A stretch of 64,000 bases of DNA from the NCBI GenBank assembly GCA_934309145.1, contig CAKRCW010000006.1, positions 104,803 to 168,802 on the forward strand, read 5' to 3'. How positions within the stretch are numbered: the first letter of the stretch is position 1; every line of letters begins with the position of its first letter. Positions 1-9,321 of the stretch are shown one piece after another. The notes below the pieces were generated by a model. It was given only the letters and a program-made list of their open reading frames with translations. It was not told where the DNA came from and made no database searches. Source of the DNA: an uncultured Lachnospiraceae bacterium (lineage in GTDB: Bacteria > Bacillota > Clostridia > Lachnospirales > Lachnospiraceae). Both the position numbers and the translations under genes were made by a program.

Positions 1-18
1 ACCCTACAATTTTTGCAA

Positions 19-47
19 TTGATTTTTGACATGGCATATACTATAAT
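19..47 (+). promoter_or_regulatory. Sigma-A type promoter ahead of yicC
   Basis: A -35 box TTGATT (19-24) and a perfect -10 box TATAAT (42-47) are separated by 17 bases. The predicted transcript would start near position 54 and read into yicC. This is the only clear promoter seen before the yicC-gmk-rpoZ genes, so it probably drives them together. Confidence 0.65.
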
Positions 48-90
48 GTAAAGACACGGTAAAATTAACAAAAGGATATAGGTGAACAAA

Positions 91-969
91 TTGATAAAGA
101 GTATGACAGGATTTGGCAGGAGCGAAATAGTGGATAATGACAGGAAGCTTATCGTTGAGATTAAGGCTGTCAATCACAGATATTGCGACATGAATATCAA
201 GATGCCAAAGAAGCTTAACCATTTTGAGACGATGGTTAGAACCTATCTAAAGGATTTTATACAGCGTGGCAAGGTCGATGTGTATATCACATATGAGGAT
301 TACACAAAGGCTGGTGTCTGCGTCAAATATAATAGAGAGATTGCTGCTGAATATGTAGAACATCTTAAGAGCATGGCTTCGGAATTTGGATTAGATCAGG
401 ATATTAAGCCATCTGTGCTTGCCAGATTTCCAGAGGTGCTAACCTTAGAGGAACAGGATTCTGATGAGGATAGCTTGTGGGAGTTCTTACAGAGCGGAAT
501 AAAGGAAGCAGCAGAGCATTTTGTTGAGGCAAGAGTTATTGAGGGTGAGAATTTAAGAAAAGACCTTATAGAGAAGCTTGATGATATGGCGTTGCTTGTA
601 TCGGAGATAGAGAAAAAGTCACCTGAGATAATAGCAGAGTATAAGGCTAGGTTATATGAGAAGGTAAATGAGCTTGTATCTAATGCTCAGATAGATGAGC
701 AGAGGATAGCGACAGAGGTAACTATTTTCGCGGATAAGGTATGTGTTGACGAGGAGATAGTAAGACTTAAGAGCCACATTGCCGGAACGAAGAATATATT
801 GTTAGAGGGCGGAGCTGTAGGACGAAAGCTTGACTTCATAGCTCAGGAGATGAACCGTGAGGCCAATACTATCCTTAGTAAGTCTAACTCTCTTGATATA
901 TCAGACATAGGTATCAATCTTAAGACTGAGATAGAGAAGGTAAGAGAACAGATACAGAATATAGAGTAG
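91..969 (+). CDS. yicC: YicC-family endoribonuclease
   Basis: This is a YicC/YloC family protein of about 292 residues. E. coli YicC is described as an endoribonuclease acting in RNA turnover; the family is widespread but not fully understood. The N-terminus has the family start SMTGFGR, and the C-terminal DUF1732 region carries GRKLDFIAQEMNREANT, the best conserved block. The start is uncertain: TTG at 91 gives the family-typical MIKSMTGFG and has AGGTGA five bases upstream, while GTG at 82 has AAAGGA five bases upstream and adds three residues. In many Firmicutes a small remA gene separates yicC from gmk; here gmk follows after only 18 bases. Confidence 0.9.
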   Translation: MIKSMTGFGRSEIVDNDRKLIVEIKAVNHRYCDMNIKMPKKLNHFETMVRTYLKDFIQRGKVDVYITYEDYTKAGVCVKYNREIAAEYVEHLKSMASEFGLDQDIKPSVLARFPEVLTLEEQDSDEDSLWEFLQSGIKEAAEHFVEARVIEGENLRKDLIEKLDDMALLVSEIEKKSPEIIAEYKARLYEKVNELVSNAQIDEQRIATEVTIFADKVCVDEEIVRLKSHIAGTKNILLEGGAVGRKLDFIAQEMNREANTILSKSNSLDISDIGINLKTEIEKVREQIQNIE

Positions 970-987
970 AAGTGGAGGCGGTTCAAT

Positions 988-1602
988 ATGAAAAAGGGAT
1001 TATTGATTGTTATTTCCGGTTTCTCGGGTGTTGGGAAAGGCACTGTTGTCAAGGAACTGGTTAAGAAATACGGATATAGTCTTTCTGTTTCTGCGACCAC
1101 CAGAGCTCCGAGACCAGGAGAGGTTGATGGACGTGAGTATTATTTCAAGTCTGTAGCTGATTTCCGTAATCTTATTGACTACAATGGATTTATTGAGTGG
1201 GCGCAATATGTAGAGAATTATTACGGAACACCTAGAAAATTCGTAGAGGATGAGATGGCACAGGGACATGATGTTATCCTTGAGATAGAGGTTCAGGGTG
1301 CTATGAATATCAGAGAGCAGTATCCTGATTCAGTGCTTATATTTGTTTCAGCTCCTAGTGCGGAAAGCTTAAGAGACAGACTTGCGGGACGTGGAACAGA
1401 GAGTGAAGAGGTTATAGATAAGAGAATGAACAGGGCAGCTGAGGAATCAGAAGCTATGAAGGAATACGACTATATCGTTGTGAATGACGTATTAGAGGAT
1501 TGCGTAGAAACGGTTAATTCAATCATTGTTGGTAACAAATGCCTGCGTGAGAATAACCTGAAATTTATAGAAGATATTAAGAAGGAGCTGCAAGCGCAGT
1601 AG
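988..1602 (+). CDS. gmk: Guanylate kinase
   Basis: Guanylate kinase converts GMP to GDP with ATP in the cytoplasm, a step in dGTP and GTP supply. At 204 residues it is the usual family length. The P-loop GFSGVGKGT lies at residues 11-19; family members more often have GPSGVGKGT. The GMP-binding segment TTRAPRPGEVDGREYYF follows at about residue 37, and the lid/Arg region around RLAGRGTE at about residue 132. A strong Shine-Dalgarno (GGAGGCGG) precedes the ATG. It sits between yicC and rpoZ, a common Firmicutes arrangement linking nucleotide supply with RNA polymerase assembly. Confidence 0.96.
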   Translation: MKKGLLIVISGFSGVGKGTVVKELVKKYGYSLSVSATTRAPRPGEVDGREYYFKSVADFRNLIDYNGFIEWAQYVENYYGTPRKFVEDEMAQGHDVILEIEVQGAMNIREQYPDSVLIFVSAPSAESLRDRLAGRGTESEEVIDKRMNRAAEESEAMKEYDYIVVNDVLEDCVETVNSIIVGNKCLRENNLKFIEDIKKELQAQ

Positions 1603-1616
1603 AAGGGAGAAAAAGT

Positions 1617-1850
1617 ATGTTACATCCATCATACACAGACTTAATGGAAGTTGTTAATAGTGAGGTAGAACCGGGAGAACAGCCAGTTGTACAGAGCAGA
1701 TATTCAATCGTTATGGCAACCTCGAAGAGAGCCAGACAGATTATCGCAGGTGCAGAGCCATTAGTTCCTGCAAAGGGTAAAAAGCCATTATCTATTGCGG
1801 TTGATGAGCTATATAGTGGCGTAGTTAAAATAGTCGGAGACGACGAGTAA
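1617..1850 (+). CDS. rpoZ: RNA polymerase omega subunit
   Basis: Omega is a small RNA polymerase subunit that helps fold and hold the beta-prime subunit. The 77-residue protein has the omega core: an N-terminal HPSYTDLM segment, then SRYSIVMATSKRARQI at about residues 27-42, which matches the conserved part that contacts beta-prime, followed by a KPLSIAVDELYSG helix. It starts 14 bases after gmk behind GAAGGGAG, so it is almost certainly co-transcribed. An imperfect hairpin follows the stop codon and may separate it from murE. Confidence 0.93.
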   Translation: MLHPSYTDLMEVVNSEVEPGEQPVVQSRYSIVMATSKRARQIIAGAEPLVPAKGKKPLSIAVDELYSGVVKIVGDDE

Positions 1851-1854
1851 GGGC

Positions 1855-1931
1855 GAGGGGTTGCCACAGCAGTTATGTTTATCCTACATAGGCTGAATCA
1901 TAATAACTGTGACAGCCCCCTTATTTATTTT
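1855..1931 (+). terminator. Imperfect long hairpin between rpoZ and murE, possible terminator
   Basis: A left arm GGGGTTGCCACA..GTTAT (about 1857-1876) can pair with ATAACTGTGACAGCCCC (about 1903-1919), with a small GCA bulge and one mismatch. The loop contains a second short palindrome, CCTACATAGG (about 1884-1893). The right arm is followed by CTTATTTATTTTAT, a T-rich but interrupted tract. A leaky terminator after rpoZ is the simplest reading; a structured leader for murE is the alternative. I do not recognise it as a known RNA family. Confidence 0.4.
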
Positions 1932-1955
1932 ATGTCATTTGCGGGGTGATGTGAC

Positions 1956-3455
1956 ATGCGATTAGGAGATTTGCTTGAGAGTCTGTCCTATGAGGTCATT
2001 CAAGGCAATATAGACATAGAGATAAATGGTATAAAGAACAATTCAAGAGAAGTTAAGCCGGGGGATTTATTCATTTGTATAAGAGGTAATGACTCTGACG
2101 GTCACAGCTATGCGGCCAGTGTGTCATGTAAGGGAGCAGTTGCAATTATAGCTGAGAGAGAGATAAAAGTGCCGTTGGATGTTACAGTGATACAGGTTAA
2201 GAATTCGAGATATACAATGGGAATAGTAAGTGGAAGATTCTATGACAACCCATCTGCTAAGCTTACCGTTATAGGGATAACGGGAACGAAGGGCAAGACA
2301 ACGACTGCCTATATGTTATACAGTATACTTAATGCTGTAGGACATAAGACAGGACTTATAGGCACAGTGGAGATAGATGATGGAAAAAAACACATACGCT
2401 CTGAACATACCACCCCTGAATCGATAGATATACAGCGATATTTTAGCGATATGGTTGATAATGGTGTAAGGACAGTTGTAATGGAGGTGTCATCGCAGGG
2501 ACTCATGCTAGACAGGGTTTCGGGGGTGGACTTTGATATAGGGATATTCACCAATCTGTCCAAGGACCATATAGGACCTAAGGAGCACAGCTGTTTTGAA
2601 CAGTATAAGGAATGTAAAAAGAAGCTCTTTGGTATGTGCAGGCTCGGAATTATCAATCGTGACAGCCCATACTATGATGAGATAAGGAATGATTCCTCCT
2701 GTGATATAGTAACCTATGGTATGTCCGTTGAGGCAGATTACAGTGCCGGTGATGAGGAGTTATATATAGAGGATGGGCTGCTTGGAGTGTCATACAATCT
2801 GTCCGGACGGGTGGCTGGCAGAGTAAGCGTTGATATGCCGGGAGAATTTACCATATACAATTCTCTTGCTGCTATTGCGGCTGCTGATATACTAGGAGTT
2901 GATTTTGCTGACATAAAAAGCTCCGTAAAGCACGTCACAGTTAAGGGACGTGTAGAGATGATACAGATATCAGATGCATTTACTCTTATGATAGATTATG
3001 CACATAATAAGGTGGCTATGGAGCAGTTGCTTTACGCTTTAAGAAGGTATAATCCAACCGGGATAACGGTTGTCTTTGGTTGCGGGGGTAACCGTTCACA
3101 TGACAGAAGATACGAGATGGGGCTTATTGCCGCCGTTATGGCAGACGATATAATTCTTACAAACGATAATCCAAGATATGAGAATCCCCTTGATATAATA
3201 GATGATATAAAAAAAGGCGTATATGCCGCAAAAGGAAAATGCGAGGTTATCTGTGACAGAAAGGAAGCTATACGCCATGCCATTTTACATGCAGAAAGCG
3301 GAGATATAGTTGTGCTTGCAGGAAAGGGGCATGAGACCTATCAGGATATATGCGGTATAAAGTACGACATGGATGAGAGACAATTAATCAGAGAAGTATT
3401 GGAGGAAGAAGATGTCACAAAAATATGCGGATATAATAATCGATATTTCGCATGA
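1956..3455 (+). CDS. murE: UDP-N-acetylmuramoyl-tripeptide synthetase (MurE-type Mur ligase)
   Basis: MurE adds the third amino acid to UDP-MurNAc-L-Ala-D-Glu using ATP, in the cytoplasmic stage of peptidoglycan synthesis. The 499 residues show the three Mur ligase domains: an N-terminal UDP-substrate domain, the central ATPase with GTKGKTTTAY at about residues 110-119, and a C-terminal domain with the DNPR motif near residue 404. DNPR is the signature of meso-diaminopimelate-adding enzymes, so mesoDAP is the likely substrate. The segment KDHIGPKEHSCFEQYKECK differs from the DHLDYH form of the Bacillus and E. coli enzymes; I recall this variant in clostridia. The ATG has GGGGTGAT upstream. 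Its last 44 bases overlap priA in another frame. Confidence 0.88.
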   Translation: MRLGDLLESLSYEVIQGNIDIEINGIKNNSREVKPGDLFICIRGNDSDGHSYAASVSCKGAVAIIAEREIKVPLDVTVIQVKNSRYTMGIVSGRFYDNPSAKLTVIGITGTKGKTTTAYMLYSILNAVGHKTGLIGTVEIDDGKKHIRSEHTTPESIDIQRYFSDMVDNGVRTVVMEVSSQGLMLDRVSGVDFDIGIFTNLSKDHIGPKEHSCFEQYKECKKKLFGMCRLGIINRDSPYYDEIRNDSSCDIVTYGMSVEADYSAGDEELYIEDGLLGVSYNLSGRVAGRVSVDMPGEFTIYNSLAAIAAADILGVDFADIKSSVKHVTVKGRVEMIQISDAFTLMIDYAHNKVAMEQLLYALRRYNPTGITVVFGCGGNRSHDRRYEMGLIAAVMADDIILTNDNPRYENPLDIIDDIKKGVYAAKGKCEVICDRKEAIRHAILHAESGDIVVLAGKGHETYQDICGIKYDMDERQLIREVLEEEDVTKICGYNNRYFA

Positions 3456-5421
3456 GGCAATCGACAGGGCATTTCAATATAAGATACCAGACGAATTAAT
3501 CGATTGTATTGAGATAGGAACCAAAGCACAGGTTCCATTTGGAAATGGAAATAAGCTTCGCCAGGGATATGTTATCGGTATAACTGACACACCATCGTAT
3601 GACGAGGATAAAATAAAATATATAGATTCTGTTGATGAAAAAGGCTTGCAGATAGAGGGTAAGCTTATAAGACTTGCGGCGTGGATGCATGAGACATATG
3701 GCTCAACCATGATAAATGCACTTAAGACTGTTATGCCAGTGAAACAGAGTGTAAGAGCTGCTGCAAAGAAGGTCGTTGAAGAAGAGTATGTGGTTGAAAA
3801 GCCTCCTGTACTTGAACTTAATGCTGACCAGCAAAGCCTTGTAGATGAATTTTGCAGTGATTTTCATGCCGGCAGAAGGAAAAATTACCTTCTGCGTGGC
3901 GTGACCGGAAGCGGCAAGACTGAGGTATATATAGGCTGCATCAAGAAGGTTATCGAGGATGGTGGACAGGCTATCGTTTTAATTCCTGAGATAGGACTTA
4001 CATACCAGAATGTGGCAAGGATGAAGCAGCATTTTGGAAGCAGGGTAGCTGTCATACACTCTAAGCAGAGCAAGGGTGAGAAGTATCAGATGCTTATGAA
4101 GGCTGGCAGACATGAGGTGGATGTTATTATTGGTCCGAGGTCTGCATTATTTACGCCCTGTGATAACCTTAAGCTTATAATAATAGATGAGGAGCATGAC
4201 GCGGCATATAAGAGTGACCAGCCGCCAAAATATCATGCGAGAGAGACAGCTATCGAGAGGGCAAGGCTTGAAGGTGCGAGTGTAATACTCGGCTCAGCGA
4301 CGCCTACCATAGAGAGCTATGCGTTAGCTAAGCTTGGCAGATACACATTATGGGAGCTCACTGACAGACCTTGTGGTATGAGACTTCCTGATGTATCTGT
4401 TGTTGATATGCGGGAAGAATTTCATATGGGAAACAGAGGCATTATAAGTCAGGAACTAAAGGAACTTATGAATGAATGCTTAGGTAGAAATGAACAGATT
4501 ATGCTCTTCATAAACAGAAGGGGCTATAATAGCTTTGTGTCGTGCAGGGAGTGCGGAGAGGTTATCAAATGTCCTAAATGTGAGGTGGCATTATCGCTTC
4601 ACAATAATGGATTTATGATGTGTCATTATTGTGGTTATATAGAGCGTGAGCCAAAGCAGTGCCCGAAATGTAAGTCAAAAATGATAGGTGGATTTGGCGC
4701 GGGGACTGAGAAGGTGGAAGCGGAGATAAACCGATTATTTCCAGAGGCAAAAACGCTTAGAATGGATAAGGACACCACTGGAAGAAAGGGTGCTCATGCG
4801 GCAATACTTAATAAGTTTAAACAGCATAAGGCGGATGTTCTTATAGGAACCCAGATGATAGTAAAAGGTCATGATTTTAACAATGTTACTCTTGTTGGAA
4901 TTATACTGGCAGATATGTCACTTTTTGCAAATGATTTCAGGGCAGGTGAGCGGACCTTTGACCTCATTACACAGGCAGCCGGAAGGGCAGGAAGAGGGGA
5001 CAAGGACGGAAATGTTGTGATACAGACTTATCAGCCTGAGCATTATGCGATAGCTACAGCGGCAAAGCAGGACTATGAGGAATTCTTCAATATGGAGATG
5101 TCTTACAGAAGATTGTTGAAATATCCGCCTGTATATAATATGATGGTCTTGCTTATCACTTCAGAGGATAAGGATATGGCATATGAGGCATCAAAGCAAT
5201 TGGCGACAGCATTAAAAAAGCTTGGCGCGGGAATGGACAAGTTAAGAATAATAGGTCCGGGTGACGCCTCAATAAGTAAAATAAATGATGTATATAGAAG
5301 AGTCATATACATAAAGGCATATGGCATGGACAACATAATAAAAATGAGACAGGCTATAGACAACTACAATCAGGATGGTGTAAATATATCAGTAGATGTA
5401 AATCCGATGTCAACGTATTAG
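3412..5421 (+). CDS. priA: Primosomal replication-restart helicase PriA
   Basis: PriA is a 3'-5' superfamily 2 helicase that recognises stalled or repaired forks and reloads the replicative helicase. The 669-residue protein has an N-terminal 3'-DNA-end-binding domain, Walker A GVTGSGKTEVY at about residue 163, the DEEH Walker B box at about 259-262, and the paired zinc ribbon with eight cysteines (CRECGEVIKCPKCE, CHYCGY, CPKC) at about 377-423. The last helicase motif is GRAGRGDKDG. It is somewhat short for the family (often 720-800). The ATG lies inside the 3' end of murE, directly after GGAGGAAG, so translation is probably coupled. Confidence 0.96.
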   Translation: MSQKYADIIIDISHEAIDRAFQYKIPDELIDCIEIGTKAQVPFGNGNKLRQGYVIGITDTPSYDEDKIKYIDSVDEKGLQIEGKLIRLAAWMHETYGSTMINALKTVMPVKQSVRAAAKKVVEEEYVVEKPPVLELNADQQSLVDEFCSDFHAGRRKNYLLRGVTGSGKTEVYIGCIKKVIEDGGQAIVLIPEIGLTYQNVARMKQHFGSRVAVIHSKQSKGEKYQMLMKAGRHEVDVIIGPRSALFTPCDNLKLIIIDEEHDAAYKSDQPPKYHARETAIERARLEGASVILGSATPTIESYALAKLGRYTLWELTDRPCGMRLPDVSVVDMREEFHMGNRGIISQELKELMNECLGRNEQIMLFINRRGYNSFVSCRECGEVIKCPKCEVALSLHNNGFMMCHYCGYIEREPKQCPKCKSKMIGGFGAGTEKVEAEINRLFPEAKTLRMDKDTTGRKGAHAAILNKFKQHKADVLIGTQMIVKGHDFNNVTLVGIILADMSLFANDFRAGERTFDLITQAAGRAGRGDKDGNVVIQTYQPEHYAIATAAKQDYEEFFNMEMSYRRLLKYPPVYNMMVLLITSEDKDMAYEASKQLATALKKLGAGMDKLRIIGPGDASISKINDVYRRVIYIKAYGMDNIIKMRQAIDNYNQDGVNISVDVNPMSTY

Positions 5422-5439
5422 ATTAGGAGGAATATATAA

Positions 5440-5916
5440 ATGGCAATAAGAAAAATCAGATTAGATGGTGATGATGTGTTGAGAAAGGTGTGCAAGCCGG
5501 TAGAGAAGATGACACCTAGAATAGAGACATTGATTGATGATATGTTTGATACAATGTATGAGGCAAATGGAGTGGGACTTGCTGCACCACAGGTGGGAAT
5601 ACTTAAAAGAATAGTAGTAATAGATGTATGCGACGGAGATGCATATGTGCTTATTAATCCACGAATAACAGAGGCTGATGGAGAACAGCTTGGAGATGAG
5701 GGCTGCCTTAGTCTGCCTGGACTTGTAGGCAAGGTTAAGAGACCAAATCACGTTATATGTAAAGCTTACGATATAGATATGAATGAGATTACTGTTGAGG
5801 GTGAGGGACTTCTTGCAAGAGCTATATGCCATGAGTTGGACCATTTAGATGGAATCCTCTACAAGGATAAGACAGAGGATGGATTATACAGCGTAGATGC
5901 ACCTACAGAGGACTAA
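5440..5916 (+). CDS. def: Peptide deformylase
   Basis: Peptide deformylase removes the formyl group from the N-terminal methionine of new proteins. All three active-site motifs are present in the 158-residue protein: GVGLAAPQVG (about 44-53), EGCLSLPG (about 87-94, the Cys being a metal ligand) and the metal-binding helix HELDHLDG (about 131-138). It is preceded by AGGAGGAAT and starts 18 bases after priA. The next gene is methionyl-tRNA formyltransferase, which adds the same formyl group, a classic functional pair. Confidence 0.96.
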   Translation: MAIRKIRLDGDDVLRKVCKPVEKMTPRIETLIDDMFDTMYEANGVGLAAPQVGILKRIVVIDVCDGDAYVLINPRITEADGEQLGDEGCLSLPGLVGKVKRPNHVICKAYDIDMNEITVEGEGLLARAICHELDHLDGILYKDKTEDGLYSVDAPTED

Positions 5917-5948
5917 GTATTTTTTCTTGATACGGAGGTATTTGATAT

Positions 5949-6887
5949 ATGAAGGTTGTATATATGGGAACACCTGAATTTGCAGTGTATGCACTTAAGG
6001 CAATTATAGAGGCCGGACATGATGTAAAGGCTGTGTTTACACAGCCGGATAAGGCTAAGGGAAGAAGCAAGGCACTTGTGCCAACACCTGTAAAGGCTTG
6101 CGCAATGGCACATGATATACCGGTATATCAGCCGGAGAAGATAAGAGAGACCTGCAATGTAGAGCTTATAAAGAACATTGCACCTGATATAATAGTGGTT
6201 GCGGCTTATGGACAGATACTTCCTGAGAGCATACTTAATATACCTGAATATGGATGTGTGAATATTCATGCATCATTACTTCCTAAGTATCGTGGGGCAG
6301 CACCTATAGAGTGGTCTATCATAGATGGAGAAGAGAAAACAGGTGTCACAACCATGTACATGGAAAAGGGCTTAGATACAGGTGACATGATAGAAAAAGT
6401 TGAGGTAGCAATCTGCCCTGATGACACCGGAGAGACCTTACATGACAAGTTGGCGGCAGCGGGAGCAAAGCTTATAATCTCTACGATGGAGAAATTAGAG
6501 AACAAAACAGCTACAAGAACAAAGCAGAATGACACGGAAAGCTGCTACGCAAAAATGCTCACAAAGGAGCTTGGCAACATAGACTTTAGCATGGATGCGG
6601 TATATATAGAGAGGCTTATAAGAGGCCTTATCCCATGGCCTTGCGCTTATACAACACTAGAGGGCAAGAGCATAAAGCTCTACAAGGCAGGTGTTAAGGA
6701 GATTGACACTTCAGCATATAAGCCTGGTGAGATAATAGAAATTACGAAAAAGACATTTACCATTGCCTGTGGTAAAAATGCACTTGTTATAAATAAGCTT
6801 CAGCCAGAGGGGAAAAAGCCGATGGATACTGTTGCATTTCTTAACGGAAACAAGATAACTGCTGGTATGATATGTGGAGTAAATTAG
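5949..6887 (+). CDS. fmt: Methionyl-tRNA formyltransferase
   Basis: Fmt formylates Met-tRNA(fMet) with 10-formyl-tetrahydrofolate, preparing initiator tRNA. The 312-residue protein begins VVYMGTPEFAV, has the catalytic hydrolase-fold signature HASLLPKYRGAAPIEW at about residue 107, and DTGDM with the catalytic Asp region at about 145; the C-terminal tRNA-binding domain follows from about 205. Length and domain order are normal. It has CGGAGG upstream and lies between def and rsmB in the priA-def-fmt-rsmB-rlmN-prpC-prkC-rsgA series typical of Firmicutes. Confidence 0.96.
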   Translation: MKVVYMGTPEFAVYALKAIIEAGHDVKAVFTQPDKAKGRSKALVPTPVKACAMAHDIPVYQPEKIRETCNVELIKNIAPDIIVVAAYGQILPESILNIPEYGCVNIHASLLPKYRGAAPIEWSIIDGEEKTGVTTMYMEKGLDTGDMIEKVEVAICPDDTGETLHDKLAAAGAKLIISTMEKLENKTATRTKQNDTESCYAKMLTKELGNIDFSMDAVYIERLIRGLIPWPCAYTTLEGKSIKLYKAGVKEIDTSAYKPGEIIEITKKTFTIACGKNALVINKLQPEGKKPMDTVAFLNGNKITAGMICGVN

Positions 6888-6944
6888 CGTTGTATAGTTA
6901 ATTGTGAAGGGTTAATTAAACGGAGATTTGAACGGAGTATACAG

Positions 6945-8249
6945 ATGGATGCAAGAGATATAACATTATCAATATTGTTAGATATGGACACCAACAAGAC
7001 ATTTTCCAATGTCGCCATAGATAAGGCATTAAGGCAGCATCAGTTTGATGATAAAAAGGACAGGGCATTTATAACCAGATTGGCAGAGGGAACTACTGAG
7101 AGACGAATCAATCTGGACTATATCATAGACAGCTTTTCCAAGACGAAGGTAAGAAAATGCAAGCCGCTTATAAGATGTCTGCTAAGAATGGGAACGTATC
7201 AGATAATGTACATGGACTCTGTGCCTGACAGTGCAGCCTGTAATGAGATGGTCAAGCTTGCGAAGGCTCATGGGTTTGCATCGCTGTCTGGTTTTGTAAA
7301 TGGAGTTTTAAGAAATATTTCGCGTCACAAGGATGAGATAAAATATCCTGATTATGACACTGACACTAAGCAATATCTGTCAATTAAATATTCTGTTCCG
7401 GAGTGGCTTGTGGTAAAGCTTATGTCAGATTACCCTGACAAGGCGGAGGCTATCCTTGAGGGAAGCTATTTGGACAGGGATACATCAATAAGGGTAAACA
7501 CAGATAAAATATCAGTAACAGACCTGACTAAGCTTCTTGCTGATAATGGAATAAATGTAACACCAGGAATATATGATGAAAAGGCTCTTCATATAAGTGG
7601 TTATGATTTCATAAGAAGAGTTCCGGGATATAAGCAAGGTTATTTTACAGTTCAGGATGAGAGCTCAATGTGTGCCATAAGAGAAATAGGCATAAAGGAA
7701 AACGATATAATATATGATGTGTGTTCTGCTCCCGGTGGAAAGACGACTGCCGCTGCAGAATATCTTCACGGAACAGGTCATGTATATTCTATGGATATAG
7801 CTGCCGATAAGATTTCTCTGATAGAGGATAATGTAGAACGGTTAGGGCTATGTAACGTAACAGTTACAGAGCATGATGCCACTAAGCCACTTATAGATGA
7901 AAAGACAGGAATGCCTTGTAAGGCAGATGTGGTTATAGCCGACTTACCTTGCTCAGGACTTGGTGTTATGGGAAGAAAAAATGATATTAAGTACAGGGTT
8001 ACAGAAAATGATTTATCCGAGTTGGTTTCTATTCAGCGAAGGATACTTGAGGTTGTCTGTAGCTATGTGAAGGATGCTGGTACACTTTTATACAGCACTT
8101 GTACAATTAATCCGGATGAAAATGAGAAGAATGTAAGATGGTTTCTTAATAATCATAAGGAGTTTAAGCTTATTAAGGACAGGCTTTTTATACAGGGTGT
8201 AGATAATTGTGACGGCTTTTATTATGCAGTGATGAAGCGTGATAATTAG
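6945..8249 (+). CDS. rsmB: 16S rRNA (cytosine-5-)-methyltransferase RsmB
   Basis: RsmB (Sun/Fmu) makes m5C967 in 16S rRNA. The 434-residue protein has an N-terminal NusB-like RNA-binding domain (about 1-140) and a C-terminal Rossmann methyltransferase domain. SAM-binding CSAPGGKTTAAAE starts near residue 260. The two conserved cysteines of the m5C family are in DLPCSGLG (about 331-338) and STCTINPDEN (about 384-393). Start ATG has ACGGAG upstream. It is co-oriented with fmt and rlmN, both translation-related. Confidence 0.95.
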   Translation: MDARDITLSILLDMDTNKTFSNVAIDKALRQHQFDDKKDRAFITRLAEGTTERRINLDYIIDSFSKTKVRKCKPLIRCLLRMGTYQIMYMDSVPDSAACNEMVKLAKAHGFASLSGFVNGVLRNISRHKDEIKYPDYDTDTKQYLSIKYSVPEWLVVKLMSDYPDKAEAILEGSYLDRDTSIRVNTDKISVTDLTKLLADNGINVTPGIYDEKALHISGYDFIRRVPGYKQGYFTVQDESSMCAIREIGIKENDIIYDVCSAPGGKTTAAAEYLHGTGHVYSMDIAADKISLIEDNVERLGLCNVTVTEHDATKPLIDEKTGMPCKADVVIADLPCSGLGVMGRKNDIKYRVTENDLSELVSIQRRILEVVCSYVKDAGTLLYSTCTINPDENEKNVRWFLNNHKEFKLIKDRLFIQGVDNCDGFYYAVMKRDN

Positions 8250-8274
8250 AATGTGTAGATGAGGAAATAGTGAT

Positions 8275-9321
8275 ATGGCTTTAGATATTGATGTTAAGTC
8301 AATGTATATAGATGAGCTCACAGAGTGGGTTAAAAAACAGGGAGAACCGCAGTTTCGTGCAAAACAGCTATATGAGTGGATGCACAAGAAATATGCAGGC
8401 TCTACGGATGATATGACGAATATTCCTAAGAAACTTAGGGAGAAAATAGATAACGATGGATTTGTCTCTATAGTGGAGGAGACAAGACAGACATCTAAGT
8501 CTGATGGAACAATTAAGTTTTTGTTCAGATTAGGTGACGGACAGATGATAGAGAGTGTATTTATGAAATACAACTATGGTAATTCAATATGTATCTCATC
8601 ACAGGCCGGCTGCCGTATGGGATGCAGATTTTGTGCTTCAACAATAGGCGGTCTTGTAAGAAATTTAACTGCCTCAGAGATGTTAGAGCAGGTGTATGCT
8701 GCAATGCGGATAACTGGAGAGAGGATATCTAATATAGTTGTCATGGGAACAGGTGAACCGTTAGATAACTATGATAATCTGATAAGATTTATAAAAATTA
8801 TATCTGATGAGGCGGGTTACAATATAAGCCAGAGAAATATAACCGTATCAAGCTGTGGCATAGTGCCTAGGATATATGACCTTGCAGATGAGAATCTTAC
8901 TATAACCTTTGCACTTTCTCTTCACGCGCCTACTGATATTGAGAGAAAGGAGCTTATGCCGATAGCAAGCAGATACTCGCTTGCTGAGACAATTGACGCT
9001 TGTAAGGCATATTTTGATAAAACAGGACGTAGAATTACATTTGAGTACAGTCTTGTTAAGGGGAAAAATGACTCTATAGAACACGCGGAGAAGCTGGCTG
9101 GACTTCTTCACGGTATTAACTGTCATGTTAATCTTATACCGATTAATCCTGTCAGGGAGCGTGATTTTGAACAAAGTGATAACGATTCCGTTCAAAAATT
9201 CAAATTAGCACTTGAAAAAAAATCAATAAATGGTACTATAAGAAAGAGTATGGGTAGCGATATAGATGCTGCCTGTGGACAGTTAAGAAGAAAATACGCT
9301 GAATCGGGAGGAGACCGATGA
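8275..9321 (+). CDS. rlmN: Dual-specificity 23S rRNA/tRNA adenine-C2 methyltransferase RlmN
   Basis: RlmN is a radical-SAM enzyme that methylates C2 of A2503 in 23S rRNA and A37 of some tRNAs. The CxxxCxxC cluster motif is C113, C117 and C120 (CRMGCRFC). C334 in AACGQL matches the methyl-carrying cysteine of E. coli RlmN (Cys355). GTGEPLDNYDN and LALSLHAP-like (FALSLHAPTD) blocks are also present. The 348 residues are the normal length. Its stop overlaps the prpC start by 4 bases (ATGA), indicating translational coupling to the phosphatase gene. Confidence 0.96.
   Translation: MALDIDVKSMYIDELTEWVKKQGEPQFRAKQLYEWMHKKYAGSTDDMTNIPKKLREKIDNDGFVSIVEETRQTSKSDGTIKFLFRLGDGQMIESVFMKYNYGNSICISSQAGCRMGCRFCASTIGGLVRNLTASEMLEQVYAAMRITGERISNIVVMGTGEPLDNYDNLIRFIKIISDEAGYNISQRNITVSSCGIVPRIYDLADENLTITFALSLHAPTDIERKELMPIASRYSLAETIDACKAYFDKTGRRITFEYSLVKGKNDSIEHAEKLAGLLHGINCHVNLIPINPVRERDFEQSDNDSVQKFKLALEKKSINGTIRKSMGSDIDAACGQLRRKYAESGGDR

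Noticed and set aside
26..54. TTGACA at 26-31 as the yicC -35 box
   Set aside because: It is only 10 bases from TATAAT, and 17 bases downstream there is no good -10 box. TTGATT at 19-24 has the right spacing.
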